Part shown: piece after piece, positions 40,647 to 49,903 of the stretch | Numbering within the stretch: the stretch's first letter is position 1 | Layout: every line of letters begins with the position of its first letter | Assembly: GCA_902579395.1 (NCBI GenBank) | Contig: CACHGK010000003.1 | Span: forward strand, 1-64,000 | Direction: 5' to 3' | Length of the DNA: 64,000 nucleotides | From: an uncultured Alphaproteobacteria bacterium | Lineage (GTDB): Bacteria; Pseudomonadota; Alphaproteobacteria; Methylaequorales; Methylaequoraceae | Program-made: the position numbers and the translations under genes | The notes under the pieces: model-generated | Seen by the model: the letters and a program-made list of their open reading frames with translations, nothing else | The model's database searches: none | What the model was told of the DNA's origin: nothing

Positions 40647-42466
40647 TGTGTGGAATTTTTGGTATTTTTTCAGATAGTCCAGTAGTTGATTCAATTTTAG
40701 AAGGGCTTACTAAATTAGAATATAGAGGATATGATTCATCAGGTATAGCCGTTTTAAAAAGTAATAACTCTATAAGAACAGAAAGAGCAAAAGGAAAACT
40801 TAAGAATTTAAGTCAAAAAATCAAAAATAAAGATTTAGTTGGGAATATAGGTATAGGACATACTAGATGGGCTACTCATGGTATCCCTTCTACAAATAAT
40901 GCACACCCCCATTCATCAGAGGATGTTTCAATTGTACATAATGGCATAATAGAGAATTACTCAAAATTGAAGATAACACTAAAAAAAAAAGGTTTTAAAT
41001 TCCAATCTCAAACAGATAGTGAAGTAATAGCTCATTTATTGAGTTATCATTTGAGGAATAATGATCCTAAGAAAGCAATAAAAAATACTTTAAGCAGTTT
41101 GGAAGGAGCATTTGCTATAGCAATTTTATTCAAGGGTTTTAATTTGCTTGCGGGTGCAAGAAGAGGAAGTCCTCTTGCAATTGGGTTATCTAAAAATTCA
41201 ACATATATTGGTTCAGATTCATTGGCATTAGCTCCATTCACTCAAAAAATTATTTTTATGAATGAAGGAGACAGCGTAATAATTCAAAAAAATAGAATTG
41301 ATATTTATGACAAGAATTTTCAAAAAGCAAAAAGAAAAATCACCATATCATCCTTCTCTAGTTCAAAATTGGATAAAGGCAATTTTAATCACTTTATGCA
41401 AAAAGAGATATTTGAGCAACCGTTAATAATCGGAGACTCATTATCAAGATTTTTAGATCCTATAAATAAGAGAATAAATATTTCTGATCTCAGAATCAAA
41501 TGGAAAGACATAAAAAAAATTGAACTTATAGCTTGCGGCACTTCATATTATGCATGTCAAGTCGCAACTTACTGGTTTGAAAAATACTTAAGACTTTCTG
41601 CTAATGCTTTTCTTGCATCTGAATTTAGGTATAAAACATATATAAGGTGTAATGGTACATTATCAATTTTCATCTCTCAATCCGGAGAAACAGCAGATAC
41701 ATTAGCAGCTTTAAAATTTGCTAAAGAAAATAAAAGTAAAATCTTTGGTATAGTTAATAATGCTGAAAGTAGTATTGCAAGAGAGTCAGATCATTTTATC
41801 ACTATTGCAGCCGGCCCGGAGATTGGAGTTGCCTCCACAAAAGCATTCACCTCTCAATTAAGTGTTTTAGCTTGCTTATGCTTAATTGGAGGTCGTGAAC
41901 GAAAGACAATAAAAGTTGAACATGAAAAAAGTCTTACTGAAAATTTACTCGAAATTCCTTCAAACATGTCATCAATTTTTGATTTAACAACTCACATAAA
42001 AAAAATCAGCAAACTAATTGTTAAAGCTAAGAGTGCTCTTTTTCTTGGCAGAGGTTGTTTATTTCCCATAGCACTAGAGGGTGCCTTGAAATTAAAAGAA
42101 ATATCTTATATACATGCAGAAGGTTACGCTTCTGGAGAAATGAAGCACGGACCTATAGCATTGGTAGACGATAAAGTGCCTGTTGTGGTAATTGCGCCAA
42201 AGGACTCTTTATTTAAAAAAAACATATCAAATATGCAAGAAATCCTTGCAAGAGGAGGTAAAGTTATTCTCATCACTGACAAAAAAGGAGATAAAGAAGT
42301 ACATGATAAGAATTTGAAAAGGATTGTGATAAATAATATGCCTGAATTTGTACAACCTATAATACTAACTCTGCCGGTCCAATTATTGGCATATTATGTT
42401 GCAGTGTTTAAAGGAACTGATGTTGACCAACCTAGAAACCTTGCTAAATCAGTAACTGTAGAATGA
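40646..42466 (+). CDS. glmS: Glutamine-fructose-6-phosphate aminotransferase
   Basis: MCGIFGIFSD; GHTRWATHG; ACGTSYYACQVA; C-term QPRNLAKSVTVE. Confidence 0.97.
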   Translation: MCGIFGIFSDSPVVDSILEGLTKLEYRGYDSSGIAVLKSNNSIRTERAKGKLKNLSQKIKNKDLVGNIGIGHTRWATHGIPSTNNAHPHSSEDVSIVHNGIIENYSKLKITLKKKGFKFQSQTDSEVIAHLLSYHLRNNDPKKAIKNTLSSLEGAFAIAILFKGFNLLAGARRGSPLAIGLSKNSTYIGSDSLALAPFTQKIIFMNEGDSVIIQKNRIDIYDKNFQKAKRKITISSFSSSKLDKGNFNHFMQKEIFEQPLIIGDSLSRFLDPINKRINISDLRIKWKDIKKIELIACGTSYYACQVATYWFEKYLRLSANAFLASEFRYKTYIRCNGTLSIFISQSGETADTLAALKFAKENKSKIFGIVNNAESSIARESDHFITIAAGPEIGVASTKAFTSQLSVLACLCLIGGRERKTIKVEHEKSLTENLLEIPSNMSSIFDLTTHIKKISKLIVKAKSALFLGRGCLFPIALEGALKLKEISYIHAEGYASGEMKHGPIALVDDKVPVVVIAPKDSLFKKNISNMQEILARGGKVILITDKKGDKEVHDKNLKRIVINNMPEFVQPIILTLPVQLLAYYVAVFKGTDVDQPRNLAKSVTVE

Positions 42467-42561
42467 GGTTGTAAGTATGCGTTATGTAGAAAAGTTACAA
42501 AACTTATGAGTGATTTTTTTTTACATGAGAATATTTTGATCAAATATTGGGATAGAGATGA

Positions 42562-42804
42562 ATGATTTTTAATTATGTTGTTATGATTTTAATAATCATT
42601 TTTTTAAGTGATGAATCTTACGGAAAAAAAAAAATTAATATTGATGGAGTATTTTACGAATGTAAATCACCGAAAAATTCTTTTGAAAGAACAAGAGGTG
42701 TTAGAAATAGAATATGTATGTTTAGTAGTGAAGACAAAAATGAAATTAACAAAAGAATTAAAGATAAAAATTTAAATTTAAAAAGAAAATTCAAAAAACG
42801 TTAA
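42562..42804 (+). CDS. Small secreted protein of unknown function
   Basis: Signal-peptide-like N-terminus, two Cys, basic C-terminus. Confidence 0.5.
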   Translation: MIFNYVVMILIIIFLSDESYGKKKINIDGVFYECKSPKNSFERTRGVRNRICMFSSEDKNEINKRIKDKNLNLKRKFKKR

Positions 42805-42891
42805 GTTTCAAATAATGAAAAAACTATTACTTGCTTCTAACATGTTGGTTTTTATGTTTTAATTAAATTATCAACCTTCAGAGTAATTGGA

Positions 42892-43089
42892 ATGAATAAA
42901 AGTAGAATAATGGAAGAAAAGATTGGTCTAGATAAATTTTGTGATTTGCTTTCAAAAATTAATATGGAGTTTACGGACTTCATATTAGAGGATTGGGAAT
43001 CAGAGGAAGAGGGGAATGTAAAATTGAATGGTTTGACTAAAAAGGAATGGATGGATTTATATTTTAAATTTTTAGAAAAAAAGTCTTAA
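42892..43089 (+). CDS. Small acidic protein of unknown function (65 aa)
   Basis: Intergenic ORF with W-rich acidic composition; no recognised family. Confidence 0.45.
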   Translation: MNKSRIMEEKIGLDKFCDLLSKINMEFTDFILEDWESEEEGNVKLNGLTKKEWMDLYFKFLEKKS

Positions 43090-43154
43090 TAGAATTTATT
43101 TTAACAAATGAAAATGATATTAATAGTTTTTAACAATTAGGAAGATTTGAATTG

Positions 43155-43331
43155 ATGAAAATAAATATTGGACTCATTGGAATTTTAGTAATTATTATAT
43201 TTACATCACTTTCTTTTTTTTACTTGAACACCAAAACTGAAAAATTACTTGAAGAATTAAATATAATCAAAGGGTATGTAATTGATATCGATGATGATAT
43301 TCATGAAATTGAAAAAAATTTAGATCAATAG
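43155..43331 (+). CDS. Possible small single-TM protein (58 aa)
   Basis: Manual translation MKINIGLIGILVIIIFTSLSFFYLNTKTEKLLEELNIIKGYVIDIDDDIHEIEKNLDQ*. Confidence 0.4.
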   Translation: MKINIGLIGILVIIIFTSLSFFYLNTKTEKLLEELNIIKGYVIDIDDDIHEIEKNLDQ

Positions 43332-43350
43332 CAATTTATAACTCTTGATA

Positions 43351-44136
43351 TTAATTTATTTTTTTACACTTCAAAGGATATGTAATCGTACCTTTTTTAT
43401 ATTTTTTGTTTTTTTCAAAACAAGAAATTTTATTTGGTCCATTAGCCCAATAATTATGGGGATTTAAAGAGCGATAAAAATCTTTTATAAAATATTTACA
43501 TCCCCAATTATCTTTTTCCTCTTTTTTACAATATCTTTGTCCAATCTGTAAATGTAGATGGCGAACTCTAGCCATACATCGATAATTAGTTTTTTCAGGT
43601 AATTTTGCTAAGAGACCACCTCTTTTAATGATTTCATTTTCTTTAACAAGGAACTCACCTACATGACCATAAATAACAATCAAGTTTTTACCGTCAATAG
43701 ATTTTCCATGATCAACAATAACTGTTGCTCCCCAACAATCTTCAACTGTAGTTTCAAGAACTTTCCCGTCGGCAATAGCTATTATTGGTTCGTTCTTTGA
43801 ACCAATAATGTCTATTCCTTGATGGATATGATCTCTAGGGCGAGTATTAACTCCATTCATAGCTCCAAAATCCGATAATATAGGGTTGATTAAAAATTTT
43901 TCCGTACTCAAATCCTTTGCATATTTTTTGCAATAGTCAAGTACTCGTTGGTATTCTCCTTTAAGTTGTGGATTATCCTGATACCATTCTAAAGCATTAA
44001 CACATATCTGATCTTTATTATCTGATTGTAAATTTTTAGAAATTAAATAATCTTGAGATGAGGTTTGGAAAGCTAGTAATATAATTACTAAAAAGAAGAA
44101 TAAATTAACTTTTTTTTGTAGTTTAAAATTTGACAT
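43351..44136 (-). CDS. M23 family peptidase-like secreted protein
   Basis: HQGIDIIGSKNEPIIAIADGKV, TVIVDHGKS, YGHVGEFLVKENEIIKRGGLL, HLHLQIG. Confidence 0.85.
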   Translation of the reverse strand: MSNFKLQKKVNLFFFLVIILLAFQTSSQDYLISKNLQSDNKDQICVNALEWYQDNPQLKGEYQRVLDYCKKYAKDLSTEKFLINPILSDFGAMNGVNTRPRDHIHQGIDIIGSKNEPIIAIADGKVLETTVEDCWGATVIVDHGKSIDGKNLIVIYGHVGEFLVKENEIIKRGGLLAKLPEKTNYRCMARVRHLHLQIGQRYCKKEEKDNWGCKYFIKDFYRSLNPHNYWANGPNKISCFEKNKKYKKGTITYPLKCKKIN

Positions 44137-44240
44137 ATTATTAATATGAGTGTCTTTATTTTTAAATAAAGTATTTACTTAAACTTTTCAATTATTATAA
44201 ATATGAAAAAGTTTAATTTGGTCAATGAAAGGAGCATTAA

Positions 44241-44687
44241 ATGCTAAATGTTTATCTGTCAGGAGAAATTCATACAGATTGGAGAGAAGAAATTATTAAA
44301 CTTTGTAAAGAGGAATCACTTGAGATAAAATTTACTTCTCCAGTAACAAATCACGAAGCCTCAGATAATTGTGGTGTAGAAATTTTAGGAGTTGAAGAAA
44401 AAAACTTTTGGAAAGATAATAAAGGGGCTAGGATAAATTCTATTAAAACAAAAAAATCAATTAAAGATTCAGATTTAGTTATAATAAAATTTGGTGAAAA
44501 GTATAAACAGTGGAATGCTGCGTTTGATGCTGGATTTGCCTCGGCTCTAAATAAATCTGTAATTGTTATTCACAATGATGAACATCAGCACGCACTTAAA
44601 GAGGTGGATGCTTTTGCTTCAGCAGTAGCAAAAGATCAGTATCAAGTTGTAAGAATATTAAAATATATTTTAAACGAATCACTTTAA
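44241..44687 (+). CDS. YtoQ family protein
   Basis: VYLSGEIHTDWREEI; FTSPVTNHEASDNCG; ADAFASA-type C-terminus (EVDAFASAVAKDQYQVVRIL). Confidence 0.85.
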   Translation: MLNVYLSGEIHTDWREEIIKLCKEESLEIKFTSPVTNHEASDNCGVEILGVEEKNFWKDNKGARINSIKTKKSIKDSDLVIIKFGEKYKQWNAAFDAGFASALNKSVIVIHNDEHQHALKEVDAFASAVAKDQYQVVRILKYILNESL

Positions 44688-44698
44688 ACTAATATTTT

Positions 44699-44812
44699 AT
44701 GAAAAAGTTTATTCCCATGATAATTCTATTGTTTTTGATTTTGTTAGGTATTTTATCAAGTTACAAAAAAAAAATTGAGAGGCTGGATTGGCCTATTTTT
44801 TTTATGAAATAA
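44699..44812 (+). CDS. Possible small membrane protein (37 aa)
   Basis: Manual translation MKKFIPMIILLFLILLGILSSYKKKIERLDWPIFFMK*. Confidence 0.35.
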   Translation: MKKFIPMIILLFLILLGILSSYKKKIERLDWPIFFMK

Positions 44813-44822
44813 TCTCATTTTA

Positions 44823-45212
44823 TTACTTTATTTTACAAATAATTTTAATTATTTCTCCACCTGAGCTTCCTGGTGGAAAATATTGCCATTTTGAATTTTT
44901 TACCTGACCTGATCCTCTACTTTTTTCTCCCTTTCCCAGATTTTGTCTGAAGAAGTTGGTTTCAAGATCTTTATACATCATTTCGTTACAATTGATTATA
45001 CGCTTAACAATTAGAGATAAATCTCCTTTAGAATCTTTTGCATTATAGTCGATCATCATGTTTACTTCTCGGAGTTTATTATTAATTAAAAGACTATTAT
45101 AGTCAAAATAAAATGTTGTTCCTTTTCGGTCAAATAACTTTGTCCATTCACACTTACCATCTATTGGAAAAATTAAAAGTAAAGAAAAACAAATAAATTT
45201 TATATTAAACAT
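44823..45212 (-). CDS. Secreted protein, surface-adhesin E-like
   Basis: Signal peptide then W.KLFDRKGTTFYFDYNSLLINNKLREVNMMIDY. Confidence 0.6.
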   Translation of the reverse strand: MFNIKFICFSLLLIFPIDGKCEWTKLFDRKGTTFYFDYNSLLINNKLREVNMMIDYNAKDSKGDLSLIVKRIINCNEMMYKDLETNFFRQNLGKGEKSRGSGQVKNSKWQYFPPGSSGGEIIKIICKIK

Positions 45213-45247
45213 CCTAATTAAATAAATTTTTATAATATCATGAGAAT

Positions 45248-45634
45248 TTATAATCTAATCTTTTTTTTTTTTTCTGGCGGAAACCTAAACCAAATAAAAA
45301 TTGTCCAAAATAAACATAAAATGTACAAAATCATAAAAAACAATCTTGGTAACTCCCAAAATATAATTTTTGAAACTAATGAACCTAAGAAACTATTTGA
45401 AATATAAATCCCACGCAAATGACTCTCGATGATAGTTAGAGGACAAGTAATTCCAATAATTGTTTCAATAGTGATCAAAGTCATCAGGCCTAGATGAATT
45501 AACCTGAGTTTCAATTTTTTAACCCATTTCCAATAGAATTGATATCCCATAGGAATTAATAAAAATAATGAAGAAATAAATACAACTATCATAAAGTGAA
45601 TTATTAAAACTAGGTCGGCAGTAATTTCTCTCAT
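45248..45634 (-). CDS. DUF2784 family membrane protein
   Basis: ADLVLIIHFMIVVFI; IHLGLMTLITIETIIGITCPLTIIESHLR. Confidence 0.8.
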   Translation of the reverse strand: MREITADLVLIIHFMIVVFISSLFLLIPMGYQFYWKWVKKLKLRLIHLGLMTLITIETIIGITCPLTIIESHLRGIYISNSFLGSLVSKIIFWELPRLFFMILYILCLFWTIFIWFRFPPEKKKKIRL

Positions 45635-45691
45635 CTTATTGATCCTAAAAAAATAAAAACTTTTTATTTTTAAATTCTTAGATTTTAAGTT

Positions 45692-46084
45692 TTATGGTCT
45701 ATAAACCCTGTCACAAAGTAATTTGTTTACAAGGTTAGCACTAGTCCCTTCAGAATATTTTTTCCATTTTTTATTTGGCTTTCCTCTATAAATATTTTTG
45801 CCTCTCCCCATTTCATATTCAAATAACTCATAATTAAGGTCTCTTATTTTTAAATTTGTACAATCTAGTTCAGAATATGAAATGAGTGAGAAAATACCAT
45901 TTGCTTTTTTTTTTTTATAATTTACCAACTGACTGTAGAATATTCTATTTTTCTTTCTTATAATTGAACTGCTATCAATGAATAAATCACCTTCATTTAT
46001 TGAGAAAAGCATAATCCAGTCTGCATTTGAAGCTTTAGGAATAAGATTGGTGAGAAATAATATTAGAATTATTATAAATTTCAT
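45692..46084 (-). CDS. Secreted protein, surface-adhesin E-like; paralog of the 44823..45212 product
   Basis: ADWIMLFSINEGDLFIDSSSIIRKKNRIFYSQLVNYKKKKANGIFSLI. Confidence 0.6.
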   Translation of the reverse strand: MKFIIILILFLTNLIPKASNADWIMLFSINEGDLFIDSSSIIRKKNRIFYSQLVNYKKKKANGIFSLISYSELDCTNLKIRDLNYELFEYEMGRGKNIYRGKPNKKWKKYSEGTSANLVNKLLCDRVYRP

Positions 46085-46169
46085 ATAAGGATTTTAAATG
46101 AAGTTACTTTTTTTTCAAACAATTATATGTTTACTTGACACTTCACTAAAAAATCTAAAATATGAACTT

Positions 46170-46568
46170 ATGAAGTGGTGTGTTTTTTTGTTAATTTTTT
46201 TACAGTGTTTTAACTCTTCATTTGGAAAAGATCCTCATGATGATAATTTGAAGGGTAAAAATCTGATTTGTTTCAATGATTCTTTTAGTGTAGAAGATTG
46301 GGGTATAAGATTTTTAGGAAATAAAAATGTTGAATTATTTTCATTAAATAAATCTTTTTATGAAATTTACAAATATTCAAGAAAATACAGAACTGATGTT
46401 AACAATATTTTTATTATGAAATCAGACAAAGTTGAGTACGTAATTAGTAGATCAAGATTAAAATTGGGTAACAAACAATGTAAAATTGTAAATGGAAACC
46501 CTGCAGTTCTTCTGCAAGAGAGAATTAAAAGTTTAAAATTAAAAAAAATAGAGGGTAATAAAATTTAA
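46170..46568 (+). CDS. Small secreted protein of unknown function (track start 46098; signal peptide favours 46170)
   Basis: MKWCVFLLIFLQCFNSSFGKDP; paired Cys. Confidence 0.5.
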   Translation: MKWCVFLLIFLQCFNSSFGKDPHDDNLKGKNLICFNDSFSVEDWGIRFLGNKNVELFSLNKSFYEIYKYSRKYRTDVNNIFIMKSDKVEYVISRSRLKLGNKQCKIVNGNPAVLLQERIKSLKLKKIEGNKI

Positions 46569-46573
46569 AATTT

Positions 46574-47050
46574 ATGAAGATCATATTTTTTTTGCTTTTT
46601 TTTCCACTTTCGGTACATACAAAAGTTCTACTTACATGTGAAACTCACAAGCATGTAGGTTTAAACTTTTTTGGTAATGATTTCAATGAGATTCTTGACC
46701 ATGTAAAATTAAAAAAATTTGATATAAAACTTACTAGTACTAGGAAAAAAATTTTTGAACGGGAAAAAAAAAAATTAAAAAAAAATGTCCCGCTCAAAAC
46801 TTCTCATTTTATAGAAATTGTTTTAATAAGATCTTCAGGCTACGCTATTCCTATGCACTGCTCATGGATATTTGACGTTAGGAATGATCAAATTAGCCAA
46901 AGAGATTTTAACTGTATTGGATACCCTAAGAATGATAGAATTTTAAGTTTAGATTATAATGGAAATTTTATGTTTTCTTCAAAATTTGATGAATTTTTTC
47001 CTAATAAGAGAAACCAAACACTTCATTCATTATTAGGAATTTGTAAATAA
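46574..47050 (+). CDS. Secreted protein of unknown function
   Basis: MKIIFFLLFFPLSVHTKVLLTCE; tandem with the preceding gene. Confidence 0.55.
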   Translation: MKIIFFLLFFPLSVHTKVLLTCETHKHVGLNFFGNDFNEILDHVKLKKFDIKLTSTRKKIFEREKKKLKKNVPLKTSHFIEIVLIRSSGYAIPMHCSWIFDVRNDQISQRDFNCIGYPKNDRILSLDYNGNFMFSSKFDEFFPNKRNQTLHSLLGICK

Positions 47051-47107
47051 TTAATATTCTTCAAGTTCCTCTTTTTTAATAAATTATTATATAGTAGGAA
47101 TATTGAT

Positions 47108-47302
47108 ATGAGTAAATTTAAATATAAGGTAATAGACTATGTTAATATAGAGCATCATAGCAACTTGGACGTGGAAAATTTTTTAAATAATTTAGGTCTT
47201 GATTGTTATGAGCTTGTTGAGGTTTTAGATATGGGAGAGAATAATACAAATAAGGAAGGAAAAAGTTCAAGATATAGATATGTATTTAAAAAAAAATTAT
47301 AA
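47108..47302 (+). CDS. DUF4177-like small protein
   Basis: FKYKVIDY...ENFLNNLGLDCYELVEVLDMG...RYRYVFKKKL resembles the DUF4177 pattern. Confidence 0.5.
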   Translation: MSKFKYKVIDYVNIEHHSNLDVENFLNNLGLDCYELVEVLDMGENNTNKEGKSSRYRYVFKKKL

Positions 47303-47483
47303 AGAATTAAAAATTAAAGATTTAAATAATAATTATTATGAGGTTAAAAATATAAAAAACTTTATTTATCATATTGAAAACTTTCATTCGAATGGCACTT
47401 CAATTCACGAAGAAGAGGGTTTTTATTTTAAAGTTGATGACAACTTCAGAAAAAAATTAAAGAAAATTAAAAAAATTTTATAA
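47280..47483 (+). CDS. Small protein of unknown function
   Basis: Overlaps the preceding ORF and abuts the cysS start. Confidence 0.45.
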   Translation: MYLKKNYKELKIKDLNNNYYEVKNIKNFIYHIENFHSNGTSIHEEEGFYFKVDDNFRKKLKKIKKIL

Positions 47484-48860
47484 ATGAAGTTTTTTATATT
47501 TGATAGTTTATCGAGAACAAAAAAAGAATTTGTTCCTATTGATTCAAATAAAGTTAGAATTTATGCATGTGGTCCAACTGTCTATGATTATGCTCATATA
47601 GGTAATGCACGAATGGCTGTGGTTACAGACCTCTTGGTAAAAACTCTAAAAAAAAAATTTAAAAATGTCACTTTTGTATCTAATATTACCGATATTGATG
47701 ATAAAATTATCGATGCCTCTAAGAAATCTGGTGTGCCAATATCAAAATTAACATCAAAATTTCATGAAATATACAATAAGGAAATGAATGCTTTAAATGT
47801 TAGCCCCCCAGATTTTCAGCCAAAAGCATCTGATCATATTAATGAGATGATTGAAATGATAGAAGAGTTAGTGAATAAAGATTGTGCATATTTCTCAAAT
47901 AATCACATTATTTTTAGGGTTGAAAGTTATAAGTATTATGGGCAATTGTCTGGAAGAAGTTTAGATGAGCAGCTTGCTGGTTCTAGGATTGAAATTGCAG
48001 ATTATAAAAAAAATCCTAGAGATTTTATTTTATGGAAACCAAGCGAATCTAATGAACCAGGGTGGGACTCTCCTTGGGGAAGAGGAAGGCCTGGATGGCA
48101 TATAGAATGTAGCGCGATGTCAAAAAAATGTTTAAATATTCCATTTGATATTCATTGTGGTGGGGTGGATCTTACATTTCCACATCATGAAAATGAAATT
48201 GCTCAAAGCTGTTCTGCAATAAAAGTAGATTGTGAACCTCAAAATTTTTGCAGATATTGGTTTCATAATGGATTTGTTACATCAGATGGTGAAAAAATGT
48301 CAAAATCATTGGGTAATATTAAGTTAGTGAATGAAATATTAAAAAAATATAGTGGAGAAGTAATAAGACTTAGCCTATTAAGTGCTCATTACAGGCAACC
48401 GTTAAATTGGACAGAGGCTATTCTCCAACAATCAGAAAAAACACTTTCAAGGATCTTTAAAAACTTAGAGAAAATTAAAAAAGATGAAATTGAGGATTCA
48501 CAAATTAAAAAAAATGAATTTTTTTTGGAATTTCAAGAGAGTTTATTTGATGATTTAAATACTCCAAAATCACTTAGTATTCTGAACGTACTTATAAATA
48601 AATTAAAAGAATCTAATAAAAAACAACAGTCAAAAATCTACACTGCAATAATCGAGGCGATGAAGTTGTTGGGAATAGGTAAAAACAAAGAAATTATAAT
48701 AGAAAATTTTGATTTGATAAAAAAATTGATTGATGAAAGAGATCGAGCACGACAAAAAAAAGATTTTGATAGAGCAGATGAGATTAGGCTAGAATTATCT
48801 AAAATAAACGTTGAAATCGAAGATACAAAAGAGGGAACAAAGTGGAAAAAATTAAAATAA
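47484..48860 (+). CDS. cysS: Cysteinyl-tRNA synthetase
   Basis: YACGPTVYDYAHIGNARMAV; GRPGWHIECSAMS; DGEKMSKSLGN. Confidence 0.97.
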   Translation: MKFFIFDSLSRTKKEFVPIDSNKVRIYACGPTVYDYAHIGNARMAVVTDLLVKTLKKKFKNVTFVSNITDIDDKIIDASKKSGVPISKLTSKFHEIYNKEMNALNVSPPDFQPKASDHINEMIEMIEELVNKDCAYFSNNHIIFRVESYKYYGQLSGRSLDEQLAGSRIEIADYKKNPRDFILWKPSESNEPGWDSPWGRGRPGWHIECSAMSKKCLNIPFDIHCGGVDLTFPHHENEIAQSCSAIKVDCEPQNFCRYWFHNGFVTSDGEKMSKSLGNIKLVNEILKKYSGEVIRLSLLSAHYRQPLNWTEAILQQSEKTLSRIFKNLEKIKKDEIEDSQIKKNEFFLEFQESLFDDLNTPKSLSILNVLINKLKESNKKQQSKIYTAIIEAMKLLGIGKNKEIIIENFDLIKKLIDERDRARQKKDFDRADEIRLELSKINVEIEDTKEGTKWKKLK

Positions 48861-49513
48861 GAATACAATTAATTTATTTAATCATTATCCCGATAAAAAT
48901 ATATCAATTATTTATTTCACCGTTAATTTCAAATAATTGTAGATTTTATCCTAGTTGTTCTAATTATTGTATTGAATCACTATTAAAGTTTGGCTTTATT
49001 AAAGGATCATTTCTTACTTTTTTAAGATTAATAAAATGTCACCCATTCGGAAAAAGTGGTTTTGATCCTGTAAAAAAAAAAATTACTTTTAAACCAGTTA
49101 AATTAGAAAGAATTAAAAATTACAGAAAAGAAAACCTTTACTATAACCTACCAAACAAATTGGCTTCATATAAAGAAGATAATTATTCAAGTACTAAGCA
49201 TTTTGGTTTGTTTTCTGATGATAAATTGATTTCTGGTTTGACTTTAATAGAAGATCGGTCTGCTTATAAAAATAACAAATCAATTCAAATAAGAGGAATG
49301 TTTACAATTAAAGGTGAATATAATAAAGGTTATGGAACTTCTTTAATAAACTTTTTAATTGATTACTCAAAAAAAAGAAAAATTAAAAAAATCTGGTGTA
49401 ATGCAAGATTTACTGCAATTAACTTTTATGAAAAAAATAGCTTCCATTCATATGGAAACACTTTTCAAATAAAATTTATTGGGAAACACAAAAAAGTAGT
49501 AAGGGAAATTTAA
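48842..49513 (+). CDS. YidD (membrane insertion efficiency factor) fused to a GNAT-like N-acetyltransferase domain
   Basis: N-term IYQLFISPLISNNCRFYPSCSNYCIESLLKFGFIKGSFLTFLRLIKCHPFGKSGFDPVK; C-term RGMFTIKGEYNKGYGTSLINFLIDYSKKRKIKKIWCNARFTAINFYEKNSF; GTG start. Confidence 0.85.
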   Translation: MEKIKIRIQLIYLIIIPIKIYQLFISPLISNNCRFYPSCSNYCIESLLKFGFIKGSFLTFLRLIKCHPFGKSGFDPVKKKITFKPVKLERIKNYRKENLYYNLPNKLASYKEDNYSSTKHFGLFSDDKLISGLTLIEDRSAYKNNKSIQIRGMFTIKGEYNKGYGTSLINFLIDYSKKRKIKKIWCNARFTAINFYEKNSFHSYGNTFQIKFIGKHKKVVREI

Positions 49514-49888
49514 GTGAAAAAATATCAAATTAATGTTTTAGGAGAAAAATTAATTAAATGTTCAACAGACCCGGTTACTGGTTTTAGAAGGAATGGATGT
49601 TGTGAGTCATTTAAAGATGATCCTGGAAAACATATTCTTTGTGCTGTTATAAACCAAAAATTCTTAGATTTTCAATTTGCAATAGGAAATGACCTTATAA
49701 CTCCATCAAAAGAGTTTAATTTTCCTGGATTGATTTCAGGCAACAGATGGTGTGTTTGCGCAAACCTTTGGTTAGAAGCATATAAATACTCATGTGCAAC
49801 CTCTGTGATTCTATCATCAACGAATATTGAAGTTTTAGAAATTATTGATCTTGAAATATTAAAAAAGTTTGCATTAGATTTAAACTGA
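49514..49888 (+). CDS. DUF2237 family protein
   Basis: NVLGEKLIKCSTDPVTGFRRNGCCE...HILCAVI...GNRWCVCANLWLEA. Confidence 0.85.
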   Translation: MKKYQINVLGEKLIKCSTDPVTGFRRNGCCESFKDDPGKHILCAVINQKFLDFQFAIGNDLITPSKEFNFPGLISGNRWCVCANLWLEAYKYSCATSVILSSTNIEVLEIIDLEILKKFALDLN

Positions 49889-49903
49889 AATTATTATCTT
49901 GAA

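Noticed and set aside
42815-42862. MKKLLLASNMLVFMF*, a signal-peptide-like mini-ORF
   Set aside because: Only 15 codons; could be a relic, but there is no downstream homology to support a pseudogene call.
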